Of a stretch of DNA of 64,000 bases, positions 37,060 to 46,685 are shown in pieces. A model generated the notes under the pieces. It was not told the origin of the DNA, made no database searches, and saw nothing but the letters and a program-made list of their open reading frames with translations. The DNA comes from an uncultured Lachnospiraceae bacterium (GTDB lineage: Bacteria; Bacillota; Clostridia; Lachnospirales; Lachnospiraceae). Position 1 is the first letter of the stretch, and the number at the start of each line of letters is the position of its first letter. Position numbers and translations under genes: made by a program. The DNA lies in NCBI GenBank assembly GCA_947089905.1, contig CAMUMG010000001.1, positions 62,001-126,000 on the forward strand. The letters run 5' to 3'.

Positions 37060-37065
37060 ATTTTG

Positions 37066-37710
37066 TTAAGCTTGTACTTGTGTAAGTATAATATCTTCTA
37101 AAGAATCATTAATGTCCCAAACAGGGGTATAATCTACTTCTGTTGTAATTAAAAGACTGTCTAATATAATAGAAAGTTCATCGCTTTGTTTTGTCAGTTT
37201 CTTTATCAGTCCTTTGATATCATTACGGTCAAAATCAATGGTAATGATTTCATCGATATCATAATAATAAGATATTTGATTTCCTTCTTGATTAAACTTG
37301 TAATCTGTACCACGAGATTTTGTTTCACGATTTTTTATTCCGTTCATGAAGTTTAGACTGGAAACAAATTCCTGACGTTTCTTATTCATCGCAATAGAAT
37401 GATCGATATCGATCTTTGTTGTTTTTTTGGCTGCCACAATAGCAAGAGATAATTTTTCTTTTTCTTCTAAAGCTTTCACAGCAAAGTCTACAATCTGCAT
37501 AGGAGTAAAATCAACAGGCATGAATTTATAAGTATCGTTTAACTTAGCTACTTTTTCTATGACTTCATCTTCTGCAGCAGGATTGGATTTTTTTCGATGA
37601 TGTATCTGTTTTACATTTGTAATAAATGTTTCACTATTCATATAAGACTGTGCCTCAGAAAGTAATCGATCTAAAAAATTCTGATAACGATATGCCTCTT
37701 TTAATATCAT
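37066..37710 (-). CDS. Hypothetical protein, 214 aa
   Basis: A soluble, charged, mainly helical protein with no signal peptide, membrane segment or catalytic motif I recognise. The middle (about 75-130) is Lys-rich and the C-terminal part contains short acidic strands (YYYDIDEIITIDF). It is preceded on the minus strand by GGAGGTGGC near its start and ends 7 bp before the inverted-repeat element, which could form its 3' untranslated region. Accessory context on both sides. Confidence 0.6.
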   Translation of the reverse strand: MILKEAYRYQNFLDRLLSEAQSYMNSETFITNVKQIHHRKKSNPAAEDEVIEKVAKLNDTYKFMPVDFTPMQIVDFAVKALEEKEKLSLAIVAAKKTTKIDIDHSIAMNKKRQEFVSSLNFMNGIKNRETKSRGTDYKFNQEGNQISYYYDIDEIITIDFDRNDIKGLIKKLTKQSDELSIILDSLLITTEVDYTPVWDINDSLEDIILTQVQA

Positions 37711-38269
37711 AACTAGCCACCTCCATACTTATATAATCTGATGCTAAGGATATCATAAATAAGAAGGATTGTCAATTCATCTATAAAAATGTAAAAGCAG
37801 ATTGTCTTTACCTCAGAAATTACAGTTGACTCTGGTAAGAATTCCTGTCATCTTCTATATCAATTCCAACAACAGTTTGTACTTCTTGAGAAATTCAAGA
37901 AAATACATTTTATACACAAGTAATTACTTATATATTTGGCATACTGCATACCTCCATTAAGTTCAACCATATTTGATTGTTCCAAGCTACTATCCCTTTA
38001 CAACAAAATAAATTTCCTTCTTTTCCTTCTAACACTTCCTTTTTTATTTCTTAAAATTCATTCTGGTTATTCATACATTGAAATAAGTTCCAGAATATCA
38101 CTTAGTTGAATTATCTCTTTTAAAGTTATCATAACTTACCTTTTTTATTTAATATAATAAGGTATTTCATAAAAATATTGATAAAATCTAAAGAATATTG
38201 TAGAATAACTACAAAATATAAAAGATATAGAAGTTATTCTTGGAATAAACTTAAGAGAAGGGAATTCAA
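37711..38269. other. Gene-poor accessory stretch
   Basis: AT-rich, with stops in all frames. The only coding-like traces are fragments on the minus strand described at 37928-38134. The last 100 bp hold the leader of the TIR gene. Confidence 0.5.
37928..38134 (-). pseudogene. Frameshifted remnant of a small protein gene
   Basis: An ATG at 38134 after AAAGGTAAG opens MITLKEIIQLSDILELISMYE and stops. A second frame resumes as EVLEGKEGNLFCCKGIVAWN and runs to a stop at 37928. The start resembles small phage or plasmid proteins of the LKELLEL...ITIYD type, but I cannot name a family. Confidence 0.35.
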
Positions 38270-39678
38270 ATGTCAAAAAGGGTAGAAAACAAACTAAAAG
38301 GTGTCGGTATTGGTGGGGATTATATAGGTGGAGATCAAATTGTTTTCCAAGGAGATAGAAAGGAAAAAGAACTGGCAAAAGAAAAGGAAGAAAGAAAAAC
38401 TACCATTTTTCTTTCTTATAGCTGGAAGGATGCAGAAATAGCAAATCAAGTGGATCAACAGTTATCGAAGAATCCGAAAATGATTGTGAAACGAGATATC
38501 CGTGATATAGGAGTATGGAACAGTATTCGGGAGTTTATGCAGAGGATACGTCAACAGGAGTATGCGATTTTACTTATCAGTGACGCTTATTTAAAATCTC
38601 CAAGTTGTATGTTTGAAGTATTGGAGGTAATGAAGGAACAGGAATATCAGAATAGAATTTTTCCAGCCTATGACAATACAACTACTAGCATATCTTGCTG
38701 AAACGCTGGAAAGTTAGGCAGTTAAGAGAAAAGTTAGAAAAAGACAGATTCCAGTTAGAATATAAAGATGGGAAAGATCAACAGATTAATATTCAAAAAT
38801 CGTATGAAATCTTATATAACTTATCGGAGTTAAATGAGGCAGAGCAAAATATTTTGGAAGCATTTTGTATTTTTCCCTATCTTCCCTTATCGTTTGAAGT
38901 ATGCAATCAGTGGTTACTTTCGGATGCAGGAGTAGAGGAAGAGAATGATATTTTGACAGGTTTAGAACAAAAAGGATGGCTTCAATTTGATGTAGAACAG
39001 GAAACATATACATTGCATCCTGTGTTTGCACAATTTATTTATCAGAAACAAAAGCCGAAACAGGAAAATCATTCTGGATTAATCGAAGCATGTCAAAAGA
39101 GTTTAGAATTACTAGAAGGTGGTTCAGTATTACAATATCAAAAATTAATTCCATTTGCAGAAAATATAATCCAAAAAATAGATATCAAAATTAAAAAAAA
39201 GGCATGTTTTATTTCTACTCTTGGAGAAGCATTAAGGTATATAGGAGAGTATAAAAAGGCAGAAAAATGGTATATAGAATGTTTAAGAATTTGTAAGAAT
39301 ATCTTAGGAGAAAATTATCCAGATACAACCACCAGTTATAATAATTTGGGGTTAGTATATACAAAAAAAGGCGAGTATGCAAAAGCGAAAGAGTTGTATG
39401 AAAAAAGTCTGGAGATTCGAAAAAAGGTATTAGGAGAGAATCATCCAAACACAACTAGCAGCTATAATAATTTGGCAGTAGTATATGAAAGAGAAGGAGA
39501 GTATAAGATTGCTTTGAGTTATTACTTGAAAGCATATAAAATTTTCGTTTCTAATTTTCAAATCGATCCTACAACTATAAAATTGATTTATAAAAATATG
39601 AAGAATATATACTTAAAATCGAATCAAAAACAAGATTTCGACCAATGGCTAGAAGAGAAAATGAAGAAATCAAACTAA
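38270..39678 (+). pseudogene. Decayed TIR-STAND-TPR gene
   Basis: Two overlapping frames are parts of one gene. Frame 1 (38270-38701) has a repeat-like leader GGDYIGGDQIVFQGD and a TIR domain (TIFLSYSWKDAEIANQV to YQNRIFPAYD), then ends abruptly. Frame 2 (38695-39678) starts within the end of a STAND/NB-ARC module (WKVRQLREKLEK), has its winged helix (ILEAFCIFPYLPLSF, GWLQFD) and two clear TPRs (TTSYNNLGLVYTKKGEY, TTSSYNNLAVVYEREGEY). A third frame at the joint reads LLAYLAETLE, a typical STAND segment. The P-loop ATPase core is missing, so an internal deletion plus frameshift broke the gene. Confidence 0.75.
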
Positions 39679-39936
39679 AAATAAGTATACTTTTTAGAAA
39701 AATTAATATTAATACATACTATTAAAAATAATACCAGAAGAATTAGAAATGGCATTTTTAATAAAGTTACATGTATGGAAACCTAACTTTTGAGCATAGG
39801 CTTATACAGGTTCTCGTTTTTTCCTTATAGAATGGGATAGCCTATAAAAAATAGTGTATGAATTATTTTAAAATTAGGCAGGAAAGTATCCTGCCCTTTA
39901 TATATTTTCTTAGGGTTATCGTAACTTTTTGTACAT
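39679..39936. other. Intergenic remnant region
   Basis: No convincing gene. It contains a terminator hairpin at 39877-39895 serving the small membrane protein on the minus strand. Confidence 0.4.
39877..39895 (-). terminator. Terminator hairpin
   Basis: A perfect 7-bp stem GGCAGGA/TCCTGCC with a 5-nt loop, followed on the minus strand by TAATTTTAA. Confidence 0.6.
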
Positions 39937-40101
39937 TTAAAACAAAATTTCTTTTTTGCGTTCCAATAATTTCACTCCATGTACAATCATAAATGCTCCA
40001 CACAGACAACTAAGAGTACCTACAATTACAACACAGATCCCTACAATCAAATTGAACTTTCCTGCAGAATTCATTGTCTTATAAATTTTTTCTGTTCCCA
40101 T
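39937..40101 (-). CDS. Small single-pass membrane protein, 54 aa
   Basis: Reads MGTEKIYKTMNSAGKF, then a hydrophobic stretch (about 17-41, FNLIVGICVVIVGTLSCLCG) and a basic tail KLLERKKEIL. GGAGGAAATTG lies just before the ATG and a terminator just after the stop. One transmembrane helix with a positively charged cytoplasmic end is likely. No known function. It lies downstream of pyrE on the same strand. Confidence 0.65.
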   Translation of the reverse strand: MGTEKIYKTMNSAGKFNLIVGICVVIVGTLSCLCGAFMIVHGVKLLERKKEILF

Positions 40102-40150
40102 TCAATTTCCTCCACTTTTCCTTCATCTTGATATGACTGACTACACTATA

Positions 40151-40828
40151 TTATTCCTTTACTCCATATTGTTCGTAATACGCATCGATTTCATTCTTTA
40201 ACTTATCATCAATAATTATCTTTCCACAATATGGTCTATTATATAAATGTTCTACTACTTCCTGCATTGTGACAATAGCTGTTGTTGCAATCTGATAATT
40301 TTCTTCAATTTCTTTTAAAGCACTTTTTGTTCCCTGACCACGTTCCATCCGATCTACAGAAACTACAAGACCTATGATATCAACTGCTCCCTGTGCTTTA
40401 ATAATTGGCATTGTTTCGCCAATAGAAGTTCCTGCCGTTGTAACGTCCTCAATAATAACTACTCTATCCTTATCATGAATAGGGCTTCCTAACAAAATTC
40501 CTTTATCTCCATGATCTTTTATTTCCTTTCGATTACTGCAATAACGGATATCTGCACCATAGAGTTCTGAAAGAGAAATAGCAGTCGTTACACTAAGTGG
40601 AATTCCCTTATAGGCTGGTCCAAATAATATATCAAATTCGTGTCCATATTTCTGTTCTATTGCTCTTGCATAATATTCACCCAATTTTTTTAATTGAGAA
40701 CCTGTTCGATAAAAACCTGTATTTACAAAAAAAGGAGTTTTCCTCCCACTCTTTGTTACAAAATCTCCAAACTTCAAAACACCACATTCTACCATAAACT
40801 CAATAAACTCTTGTTTATATATTTCCAT
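40151..40828 (-). CDS. pyrE: Orotate phosphoribosyltransferase
   Basis: Converts orotate and PRPP to OMP. A 225-residue type I phosphoribosyltransferase with the PRPP loop VVIIEDVTTAGTSIGE and the flexible catalytic loop NRKEIKDHGDKG. GPAYKGIPL marks the 5'-phosphate site. AAGGAGGTAAAG precedes the start. It belongs to the pathway of carB, pyrK and pyrD but is a separate transcription unit here. Confidence 0.97.
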   Translation of the reverse strand: MEIYKQEFIEFMVECGVLKFGDFVTKSGRKTPFFVNTGFYRTGSQLKKLGEYYARAIEQKYGHEFDILFGPAYKGIPLSVTTAISLSELYGADIRYCSNRKEIKDHGDKGILLGSPIHDKDRVVIIEDVTTAGTSIGETMPIIKAQGAVDIIGLVVSVDRMERGQGTKSALKEIEENYQIATTAIVTMQEVVEHLYNRPYCGKIIIDDKLKNEIDAYYEQYGVKE

Positions 40829-41016
40829 AATCTCTTTACCTCCTTACCATTTTATTATATTTTCTCCTCTATATTATAATGGCTTGTCTATTAATTTTCA
40901 AGCAATACTTTTCTTATAACCTATGACAAATGCTAGAATCGATTTTATTGAAGATAAGTGACTTATTCATATACTTTCAGATTAAAATGATATCAGTAAA
41001 AAAATTAATTTTCCTA

Positions 41017-41045
41017 TTTACAAACTACATAATTTTATGTATAAT
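41017..41045 (+). promoter_or_regulatory. Promoter of galK-galE
   Basis: TTTACA at 41017-41022, a 17-bp spacer and TATAAT at 41040-41045. Confidence 0.75.
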
Positions 41046-41113
41046 AAAAACAGAATTAATAATTTAAAACATAAATATTGTTTTTATTTGATTGAAAAGG
41101 AGAGGAATGTAAA

Positions 41114-42286
41114 ATGAAGCAGATGTTACAAAAAGAGTTTGAAAGAGTGTATGGAGTGTCAGAAGGGGCACAATTCTTTTTTGCTCCAGGACGTGTGAAT
41201 CTGATTGGGGAACATACAGATTATAATGGTGGACATGTATTTCCATGTGCTTTAACGATTGGAACATATGCAGCAGTAAAGCGACGTGAGGATCAAAAGT
41301 TGAGATTTTATTCAATGAATTTTTCGCAGTTGGGTATTATTGAGTGTTCTCTTGATAAACTGCTCAATATAAAACAAGACGATTGGGCAAACTATCCAAA
41401 GGGAGTTTTAAAGACTCTAATTGATGAAGGATTTCCAATAACTTCTGGGTTTGATGTAGTTTATTGTGGAAATATTCCAAATTCTTCAGGACTTTCTTCC
41501 TCCGCTTCAATAGAAGTATTAACTGCTTATTTTGTAAGTAAGATTTTTGATTTTTCCTCAAAGAATCTTGATATGGTAACAATAGCAAAATTGTGTCAGA
41601 AGGCAGAAAATGAATTTATTGGAGTAAATTGCGGTATTATGGATCAATTTGCGATTGCAATGGGGAAAAAGGATCATGCAATTTTTTTGGATACTTTTGA
41701 TCTTTCCTATGAATATGCACCAATTAGGTTAAATGATGCAAAGATTGTAATTGCTTGCAGTAACAAAAAACGTGGACTTGGGGATTCAAAATATAATGAA
41801 CGCAGAAGTGAATGTGAAGCTGCATTAGAGAGATTAAAAACGGTACGAGATATTACTTCTCTTGGAGAACTTACTATAGAAGAATTTGAAGAAATAAAAG
41901 ATGTTATTCAAGATGAAGTAAAATGTCGCAGAGCAAAACATGCAGTTTACGAAAATCAGAGAACCATTCAAGCAGTAGAGGCATTAAAGAAGAATGATAT
42001 TAAACAGTTTGGAAAGTTAATGAATGAATCTCATCAATCTCTGAAAGACGATTATGAGGTAACAGGAATTGAATTAGATACTTTAGTAGAAACCGCTTGG
42101 AATCAATCAGGAGTAATTGGATCTCGTATGACAGGAGCAGGCTTTGGCGGATGTACCGTAAGTATTGTGAAAAGCGATTGTGTAGAGGAATTTATCAAAC
42201 AAGTTGGAATAGTCTATAAAGAAAAAATTGGTTATGAAGCAAATTTTTATGTGGTAGAAGTTGGGGGAGGTCCTTGTAACCTATAA
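41114..42286 (+). CDS. galK: Galactokinase
   Basis: GHMP-family kinase that phosphorylates galactose at C1. A 390-residue protein with the galactokinase signature GRVNLIGEHTDYNGG, the ATP-binding GHMP motif PNSSGLSSSASIEV (about 117-130) and the C-terminal GSRMTGAGFGGC. GGAGAGGA precedes the start. It forms an operon with galE 27 bp downstream. galT, needed to complete the Leloir pathway, is not in the window. Confidence 0.97.
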   Translation: MKQMLQKEFERVYGVSEGAQFFFAPGRVNLIGEHTDYNGGHVFPCALTIGTYAAVKRREDQKLRFYSMNFSQLGIIECSLDKLLNIKQDDWANYPKGVLKTLIDEGFPITSGFDVVYCGNIPNSSGLSSSASIEVLTAYFVSKIFDFSSKNLDMVTIAKLCQKAENEFIGVNCGIMDQFAIAMGKKDHAIFLDTFDLSYEYAPIRLNDAKIVIACSNKKRGLGDSKYNERRSECEAALERLKTVRDITSLGELTIEEFEEIKDVIQDEVKCRRAKHAVYENQRTIQAVEALKKNDIKQFGKLMNESHQSLKDDYEVTGIELDTLVETAWNQSGVIGSRMTGAGFGGCTVSIVKSDCVEEFIKQVGIVYKEKIGYEANFYVVEVGGGPCNL

Positions 42287-42313
42287 AAAAGTTCATAGAT
42301 AAAGGAGGATATT

Positions 42314-43303
42314 ATGGCAGTATTAGTTTTAGGAGGAGCTGGTTATATTGGCTCACATACGGTATATGAATTAGTAGATCGTGGGGAAGAAGTAGTTATT
42401 GCAGATAATTTAGAAACAGGATATTTAGAGGCTGTACATCAAAAGGCAAAGTTTTATAAAGGAGATATTCGAAATAGAGCATTTGTAGATGAGATTTTTG
42501 AAAAGGAATCTATCGAAGCGGTAATCCATTTTGCAGCCAATTCATTAGTTGGAGAAAGTATGACAAATCCACTCAAATATTATGATAACAATTTATGTGG
42601 AACAAAAGTATTATTAGAATCTATGGTTGCACATGGAATTGATAAAATAGTATTTTCTTCTACAGCAGCTACTTATGGAGAACCAGAACGAATTCCGATT
42701 TTAGAAACAGATCAAACCAAACCAACAAATACCTATGGAGAAACAAAACTTTCTATGGAGAAGATGTTCCATTGGACAGGTGTTGCCCATAAACTTTCTT
42801 TTGTATCTTTGCGGTATTTTAATGCCTGTGGTGCACATAAGAGTGGAACAATTGGAGAGGCACATCATCCAGAAACACATTTGATTCCATTGATTTTACA
42901 AGTACCAAATGGACAAAGAGAAGCGATTACAGTTTTCGGAGACGATTATGATACGAAAGATGGTACTTGTGTAAGAGATTATATTCATGTAACTGATTTG
43001 GCACAGGCTCATATTTTGGCGTTGGAATATTTAAGAAAAGGTGGAGCAAGCGATATCTTTAATTTAGGAAACGGAGTTGGATTTACAGTAAAGGAAGTAA
43101 TTGAATGTGCGAGAGAAGTAACAAATCATCCAATTCCTGCAATTATCGCACAACGGCGTGCAGGAGATCCGGCAAAATTGATTGCTTCCAGTGAAAAAGC
43201 AAAGTCAATTCTTGGATGGAAGCCAGAACATGCAGATTTAAAAGAGATTATTGCCTCTGCTTGGAAGTGGCATAGTACACATCCAAATGGATATAAGAAA
43301 TAG
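42314..43303 (+). CDS. galE: UDP-glucose 4-epimerase
   Basis: NAD-dependent short-chain-type epimerase interconverting UDP-galactose and UDP-glucose. It has GGAGYIGSH at 7-15 for NAD binding, the catalytic pair Y141/K145 in YGETK and SSTAATYG before it. 329 residues is typical. AAAGGAGG precedes the start. Second gene of galKE and followed by a terminator. Confidence 0.97.
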   Translation: MAVLVLGGAGYIGSHTVYELVDRGEEVVIADNLETGYLEAVHQKAKFYKGDIRNRAFVDEIFEKESIEAVIHFAANSLVGESMTNPLKYYDNNLCGTKVLLESMVAHGIDKIVFSSTAATYGEPERIPILETDQTKPTNTYGETKLSMEKMFHWTGVAHKLSFVSLRYFNACGAHKSGTIGEAHHPETHLIPLILQVPNGQREAITVFGDDYDTKDGTCVRDYIHVTDLAQAHILALEYLRKGGASDIFNLGNGVGFTVKEVIECAREVTNHPIPAIIAQRRAGDPAKLIASSEKAKSILGWKPEHADLKEIIASAWKWHSTHPNGYKK

Positions 43304-43318
43304 GAAAAAGAATAGAAA

Positions 43319-43371
43319 AGAAGTTATGAAAGATATGCCTTAAATGGATTAAATTCATAGCTTCTTTTTTC
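43319..43371 (+). terminator. Terminator after galE
   Basis: An 11-bp stem (43319-43329 with 43355-43365, one G-U pair) followed by TTTTTT. Confidence 0.75.
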
Positions 43372-43401
43372 TTTTATTAAGGAAAAATCACTAGAAAAAA
43401 C

Positions 43402-43430
43402 TTGACATTACGACGATGATTTACTACACT
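43402..43430 (+). promoter_or_regulatory. Promoter of lepB
   Basis: TTGACA at 43402-43407, a 17-bp spacer and TACACT at 43425-43430. Confidence 0.75.
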
Positions 43431-43481
43431 AAGAATAAAGTATTAAAATTGGGGAAAATAAGAAACAAGAGAGGTAATGAT

Positions 43482-44060
43482 ATGGATACAAAATTTGAAG
43501 CAGAACCGAAAGAGGAAGCAGAGAAGAAATGGGAGTCAAAAAGTGTGATAAAAGAGATTTTTAGCTGGATTTTTGTATTAGTAGCTGCTTTTGTTCTAGC
43601 ATATTTTATTACGAATCATGTCATTGTAAAGGCTATTGTCCCAACAGGTTCTATGGAATCAACAATTATGCCAAATGATAAAATTATTGGAAATCGAATT
43701 GCCTATTTATTTTCAGAGCCAAAGCGAGGAGATATTATTATTTTTAAATATCCGGATGATGAAACAGAAAACTATGTAAAACGAATTATTGGATTGCCAG
43801 GTGAAAAAATTCAAATTATTCAGGGAAAAGTTTATATTAATGACAGCTTAGAACCATTAGATGAATCATATTTAAAAGAGCCTGCAAATTTAGAAGATTA
43901 TGGTCCATATCAAGTTCCAGAAGACCATTATTTTGTTATGGGAGATAACAGAAATCACTCTTTAGATGCAAGATATTGGATTAACACGTATGTATCAAAA
44001 GAGAAAATCATTGGAAAGGTATGGTTTCGGTATTCACCAAGCATTGGAAGTATTGAATAG
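43482..44060 (+). CDS. lepB: Signal peptidase I
   Basis: Membrane serine protease that removes signal peptides from exported proteins. A 192-residue protein with an N-terminal cytoplasmic tail, one membrane helix (about 25-45), the catalytic serine S57 in PTGSMEST and the catalytic lysine K100 in YVKRIIGLPGE. The box VMGDNRNHSLDAR is the last family motif (usually DSR). ATG 43482 follows GAGAGGTAATG. The frame is open upstream to 43416 without a ribosome site. Confidence 0.95.
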   Translation: MDTKFEAEPKEEAEKKWESKSVIKEIFSWIFVLVAAFVLAYFITNHVIVKAIVPTGSMESTIMPNDKIIGNRIAYLFSEPKRGDIIIFKYPDDETENYVKRIIGLPGEKIQIIQGKVYINDSLEPLDESYLKEPANLEDYGPYQVPEDHYFVMGDNRNHSLDARYWINTYVSKEKIIGKVWFRYSPSIGSIE

Positions 44061-44072
44061 AAGTTAAAAATT

Positions 44073-44105
44073 CAAGTTTGTGTTGGTGTGGCATCCACAA
44101 ACTTG
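44073..44105 (+). other. Hairpin between lepB and the SDR gene
   Basis: A perfect 10-bp stem CAAGTTTGTG/CACAAACTTG with a 13-nt loop. No T-run follows, so it may be a processing signal or a weak terminator. Confidence 0.5.
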
Positions 44106-44141
44106 GTATATACAAAAAGCCACACAGAAATGTGGAGAAAA

Positions 44142-45014
44142 ATGAGATATGCAGTGATAACAGGGGCTTCAAGTGGAATTGGAGAAGAGTTTGCAAAAGC
44201 GTTCTATAAAAAAGGATATCGAGTTATATTAGTAGCAAGAAGAAAGGAACGTCTTCTTGCCCTAAAAAGAGAACTGACAGCATTAAATGGTGCTGGAGTA
44301 GAAATTATGATTTGCAATCTGGCACAAGAAGAGGATTGTCGTACTTTAGCAAAAGCCTGTTATGGAAAAAAGATAGATTATTTTGTAAATGCAGCAGGAC
44401 TTGGAACAGTGGGATGGTTTCGTTCTTATCCACTGGAAAGAGATTTGGAAATGTTGAATGTGGATTTAAAGGCAGTTGTTTTTTTGACAAAACTACTTTT
44501 AAAGCATATGAAATCTGGAAAGATTATTAATTTAGCAAGTACAGCGGGATTTTCTCCAAATCCGGGAATGACGGTATATGGAGCTGCCAAATCATTTCTA
44601 ATTTCGTTTGGACAGGGAGTAAATTATGAGTTAAAACAACAAAAAAGTTTAGTGCGTGTTATCACAATTTGTCCCGGACCAGTTGATACGGAATTTGATA
44701 GTAAGGCAGGGGTTATAACTACAGAAAAAAGTAAAATTCGAAGTTATTTTAAAATCACTACAGAGGATTGTGTCAAACAGACTTTTTCGGGAATTCAAAA
44801 AGGAAAGGATCTGATTATTTTAGGAAATGCAAATCGCTGTTTGAATACGATATCTAAAGTAATTCCAAGAAATCTTTTACTTGCAGCTAAATGTCGGATA
44901 CAATATGCAAAATTCGCAAAGCCACTTTCAGGAAGTACTGCTAAAAACAGATTAAAACAAGAACAAAATAGGATAATACAACAAAAGGAAGATAAAGTGA
45001 AACAAAAATTATGA
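44142..45014 (+). CDS. Short-chain dehydrogenase/reductase
   Basis: A 290-residue classical SDR. The Rossmann motif TGASSGIG is at 7-14, and NAAGLGTVG and the catalytic YGAAK (Tyr, Lys) are present. The C-terminal 60 residues are basic and extended. It resembles the DltE-like oxidoreductase group of unknown substrate. ATG 44142 follows GTGGAG. An ATG at 44130 and an upstream-open frame are alternatives. Its stop overlaps the start of the SpoIID-like gene by 4 bp (ATGA), so the two are coupled. Confidence 0.88.
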   Translation: MRYAVITGASSGIGEEFAKAFYKKGYRVILVARRKERLLALKRELTALNGAGVEIMICNLAQEEDCRTLAKACYGKKIDYFVNAAGLGTVGWFRSYPLERDLEMLNVDLKAVVFLTKLLLKHMKSGKIINLASTAGFSPNPGMTVYGAAKSFLISFGQGVNYELKQQKSLVRVITICPGPVDTEFDSKAGVITTEKSKIRSYFKITTEDCVKQTFSGIQKGKDLIILGNANRCLNTISKVIPRNLLLAAKCRIQYAKFAKPLSGSTAKNRLKQEQNRIIQQKEDKVKQKL

Positions 45015-46648
45015 AGATTATAAAGATAAAAGCTCGAATATATATATTATTATGTTATTTATGTAGTTTATTTATGTTTTTTCCCTCTTTTTTTTATATA
45101 ACAGCACAGGCAGCAGTGAAAGAAACGAAAGAAATGACAGATGTAAGAGTAGGGTTAAAACAACAATATTCCAATGTTTCTTCCATTACAATTCAAACAA
45201 AACGACTTGGTGTTGGATATTGTATTCAGAATCAATATGTAGTAGATATAGAGTTAAACAGCAGCAACGGGTTTACATTTACACCAGCCCGTGGCTGCTA
45301 TTATATTTTAAATAAAACCTATCAGGGATATGAAGCAGCAAAAAAGGTAGCAGATACATTAGAAGGTTTAGGTGTAAAGGCTTTTCCAACAGCAATTTAT
45401 CGAAACTATTGGAAAGTTTATATTGAAGTAGGTGATAAAGAAAATGCTACAACTATTGAAAATAGGATTTCAGGAAGATTTGGATTTACTTATACTTTTA
45501 CACAAGATAATGGTCATAGAATACAAGTTAAAGCAGACTCCTTTCAATTTTTAATAGATGCAGAAAAAAAACAGGCATATCCCCAATTTAAGCCGATGAC
45601 CAAAAATAAAGATGGAGTTGCAGTATTAGATTTAGGAAATAAGCAATATCGTGGAAGACTTGAAATTGGAAGATATGGAAATGCTTCTTTAACAGCGGTC
45701 AATATTTTATATATAGAATCTTATTTGTATGGAGTAGTTTCTAGTGAAATTCCTTCCTCTTGGCATAAAGAAGCACAAAAAGCACAGGCAGTCTGTGCTA
45801 GAAGTTTTGCACTTACTAAAACAAAATATTCTGCCGACTCTACTATTTCTTCACCATATCAGTTAGATGATACTACATCCAGTCAAGTATATGGCGGTTA
45901 TACAGCAGAAACTTCTACAGCAAGGCAAGCGGTAAATACCACAGCAGGAGAAGTTATTTTATATCAAAATAAAGTCATTCCTGCATACTTTTTTTCTACA
46001 AGTGGAGGAAGAACAGAAGATGCTTCAGATGTATGGGGAGGAAATGTTCCTTATTTAAAAGGAGTAGCGGATCCTTATGAATATAGTCCTGAAAAAGAAC
46101 CTTGGATTGTTACTCATACAAAATCTAGTTTATCTTCTAAACTTTCCAATTATCGGTTGGGAGTTGGAACAATTACTAATATCTATCCTGCAATTACAAC
46201 TCAATCAGGAAGAGTTTATCAGCTTCGCATTTTGGGAAGTAGTGGAACATCTGCAGTTCAAGCAGGAGCAATCCGTGAAGTTTTAGGTTTATATAGTACT
46301 AAATTTAAAATTATCGAATATGGCGATATTCCAGATTTAGTAACAGTTTGTTCTGCTTCTGAAAATCGTCAAGTTCAAATTGGAGAAAGTTATCTTTTAA
46401 GTGCTAATGGAGTGACAAAAGCTCCAACATTATCACAATATATTGTACAAGGAAAAAATAATTTAAACAATTATCCGTCAGAAGCCCCAAAAGATCGCTC
46501 TACATATTATTTTGCGGGAATGGGATATGGGCATGGGGTAGGAATGAGCCAGTCGGGTGCACTTGGAATGGCAAAAGCAGGATTTCGCTATCAAAAAATT
46601 TTAGAATATTATTATACTGGATGTAAGGTTGGAAAGGTTAATTCTTAG
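45011..46648 (+). CDS. SpoIID/LytB domain protein
   Basis: A 545-residue exported protein. An N-terminal signal/membrane segment (about 8-33) is followed by a SPOR-like region, then the SpoIID domain with [18 protein letters not shown] and [10 protein letters not shown], and a C-terminal [20 protein letters not shown] motif. SpoIID is a lytic transglycosylase that cleaves glycan strands during forespore engulfment, and family members also act in vegetative or germination-related peptidoglycan hydrolysis. Which role applies is not evident. It is coupled to the SDR gene. Confidence 0.9.
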   Translation: MKIIKIKARIYILLCYLCSLFMFFPSFFYITAQAAVKETKEMTDVRVGLKQQYSNVSSITIQTKRLGVGYCIQNQYVVDIELNSSNGFTFTPARGCYYILNKTYQGYEAAKKVADTLEGLGVKAFPTAIYRNYWKVYIEVGDKENATTIENRISGRFGFTYTFTQDNGHRIQVKADSFQFLIDAEKKQAYPQFKPMTKNKDGVAVLDLGNKQYRGRLEIGRYGNASLTAVNILYIESYLYGVVSSEIPSSWHKEAQKAQAVCARSFALTKTKYSADSTISSPYQLDDTTSSQVYGGYTAETSTARQAVNTTAGEVILYQNKVIPAYFFSTSGGRTEDASDVWGGNVPYLKGVADPYEYSPEKEPWIVTHTKSSLSSKLSNYRLGVGTITNIYPAITTQSGRVYQLRILGSSGTSAVQAGAIREVLGLYSTKFKIIEYGDIPDLVTVCSASENRQVQIGESYLLSANGVTKAPTLSQYIVQGKNNLNNYPSEAPKDRSTYYFAGMGYGHGVGMSQSGALGMAKAGFRYQKILEYYYTGCKVGKVNS

Positions 46649-46685
46649 ATGCCAAAATCAATCATACACAGAAATGAGGTTAAGA

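Noticed and set aside
38270..39678. TIR protein and TPR protein as two separate intact genes
   Set aside because: The TIR part ends mid-domain, the TPR part begins inside a STAND module, and a third-frame fragment bridges them.
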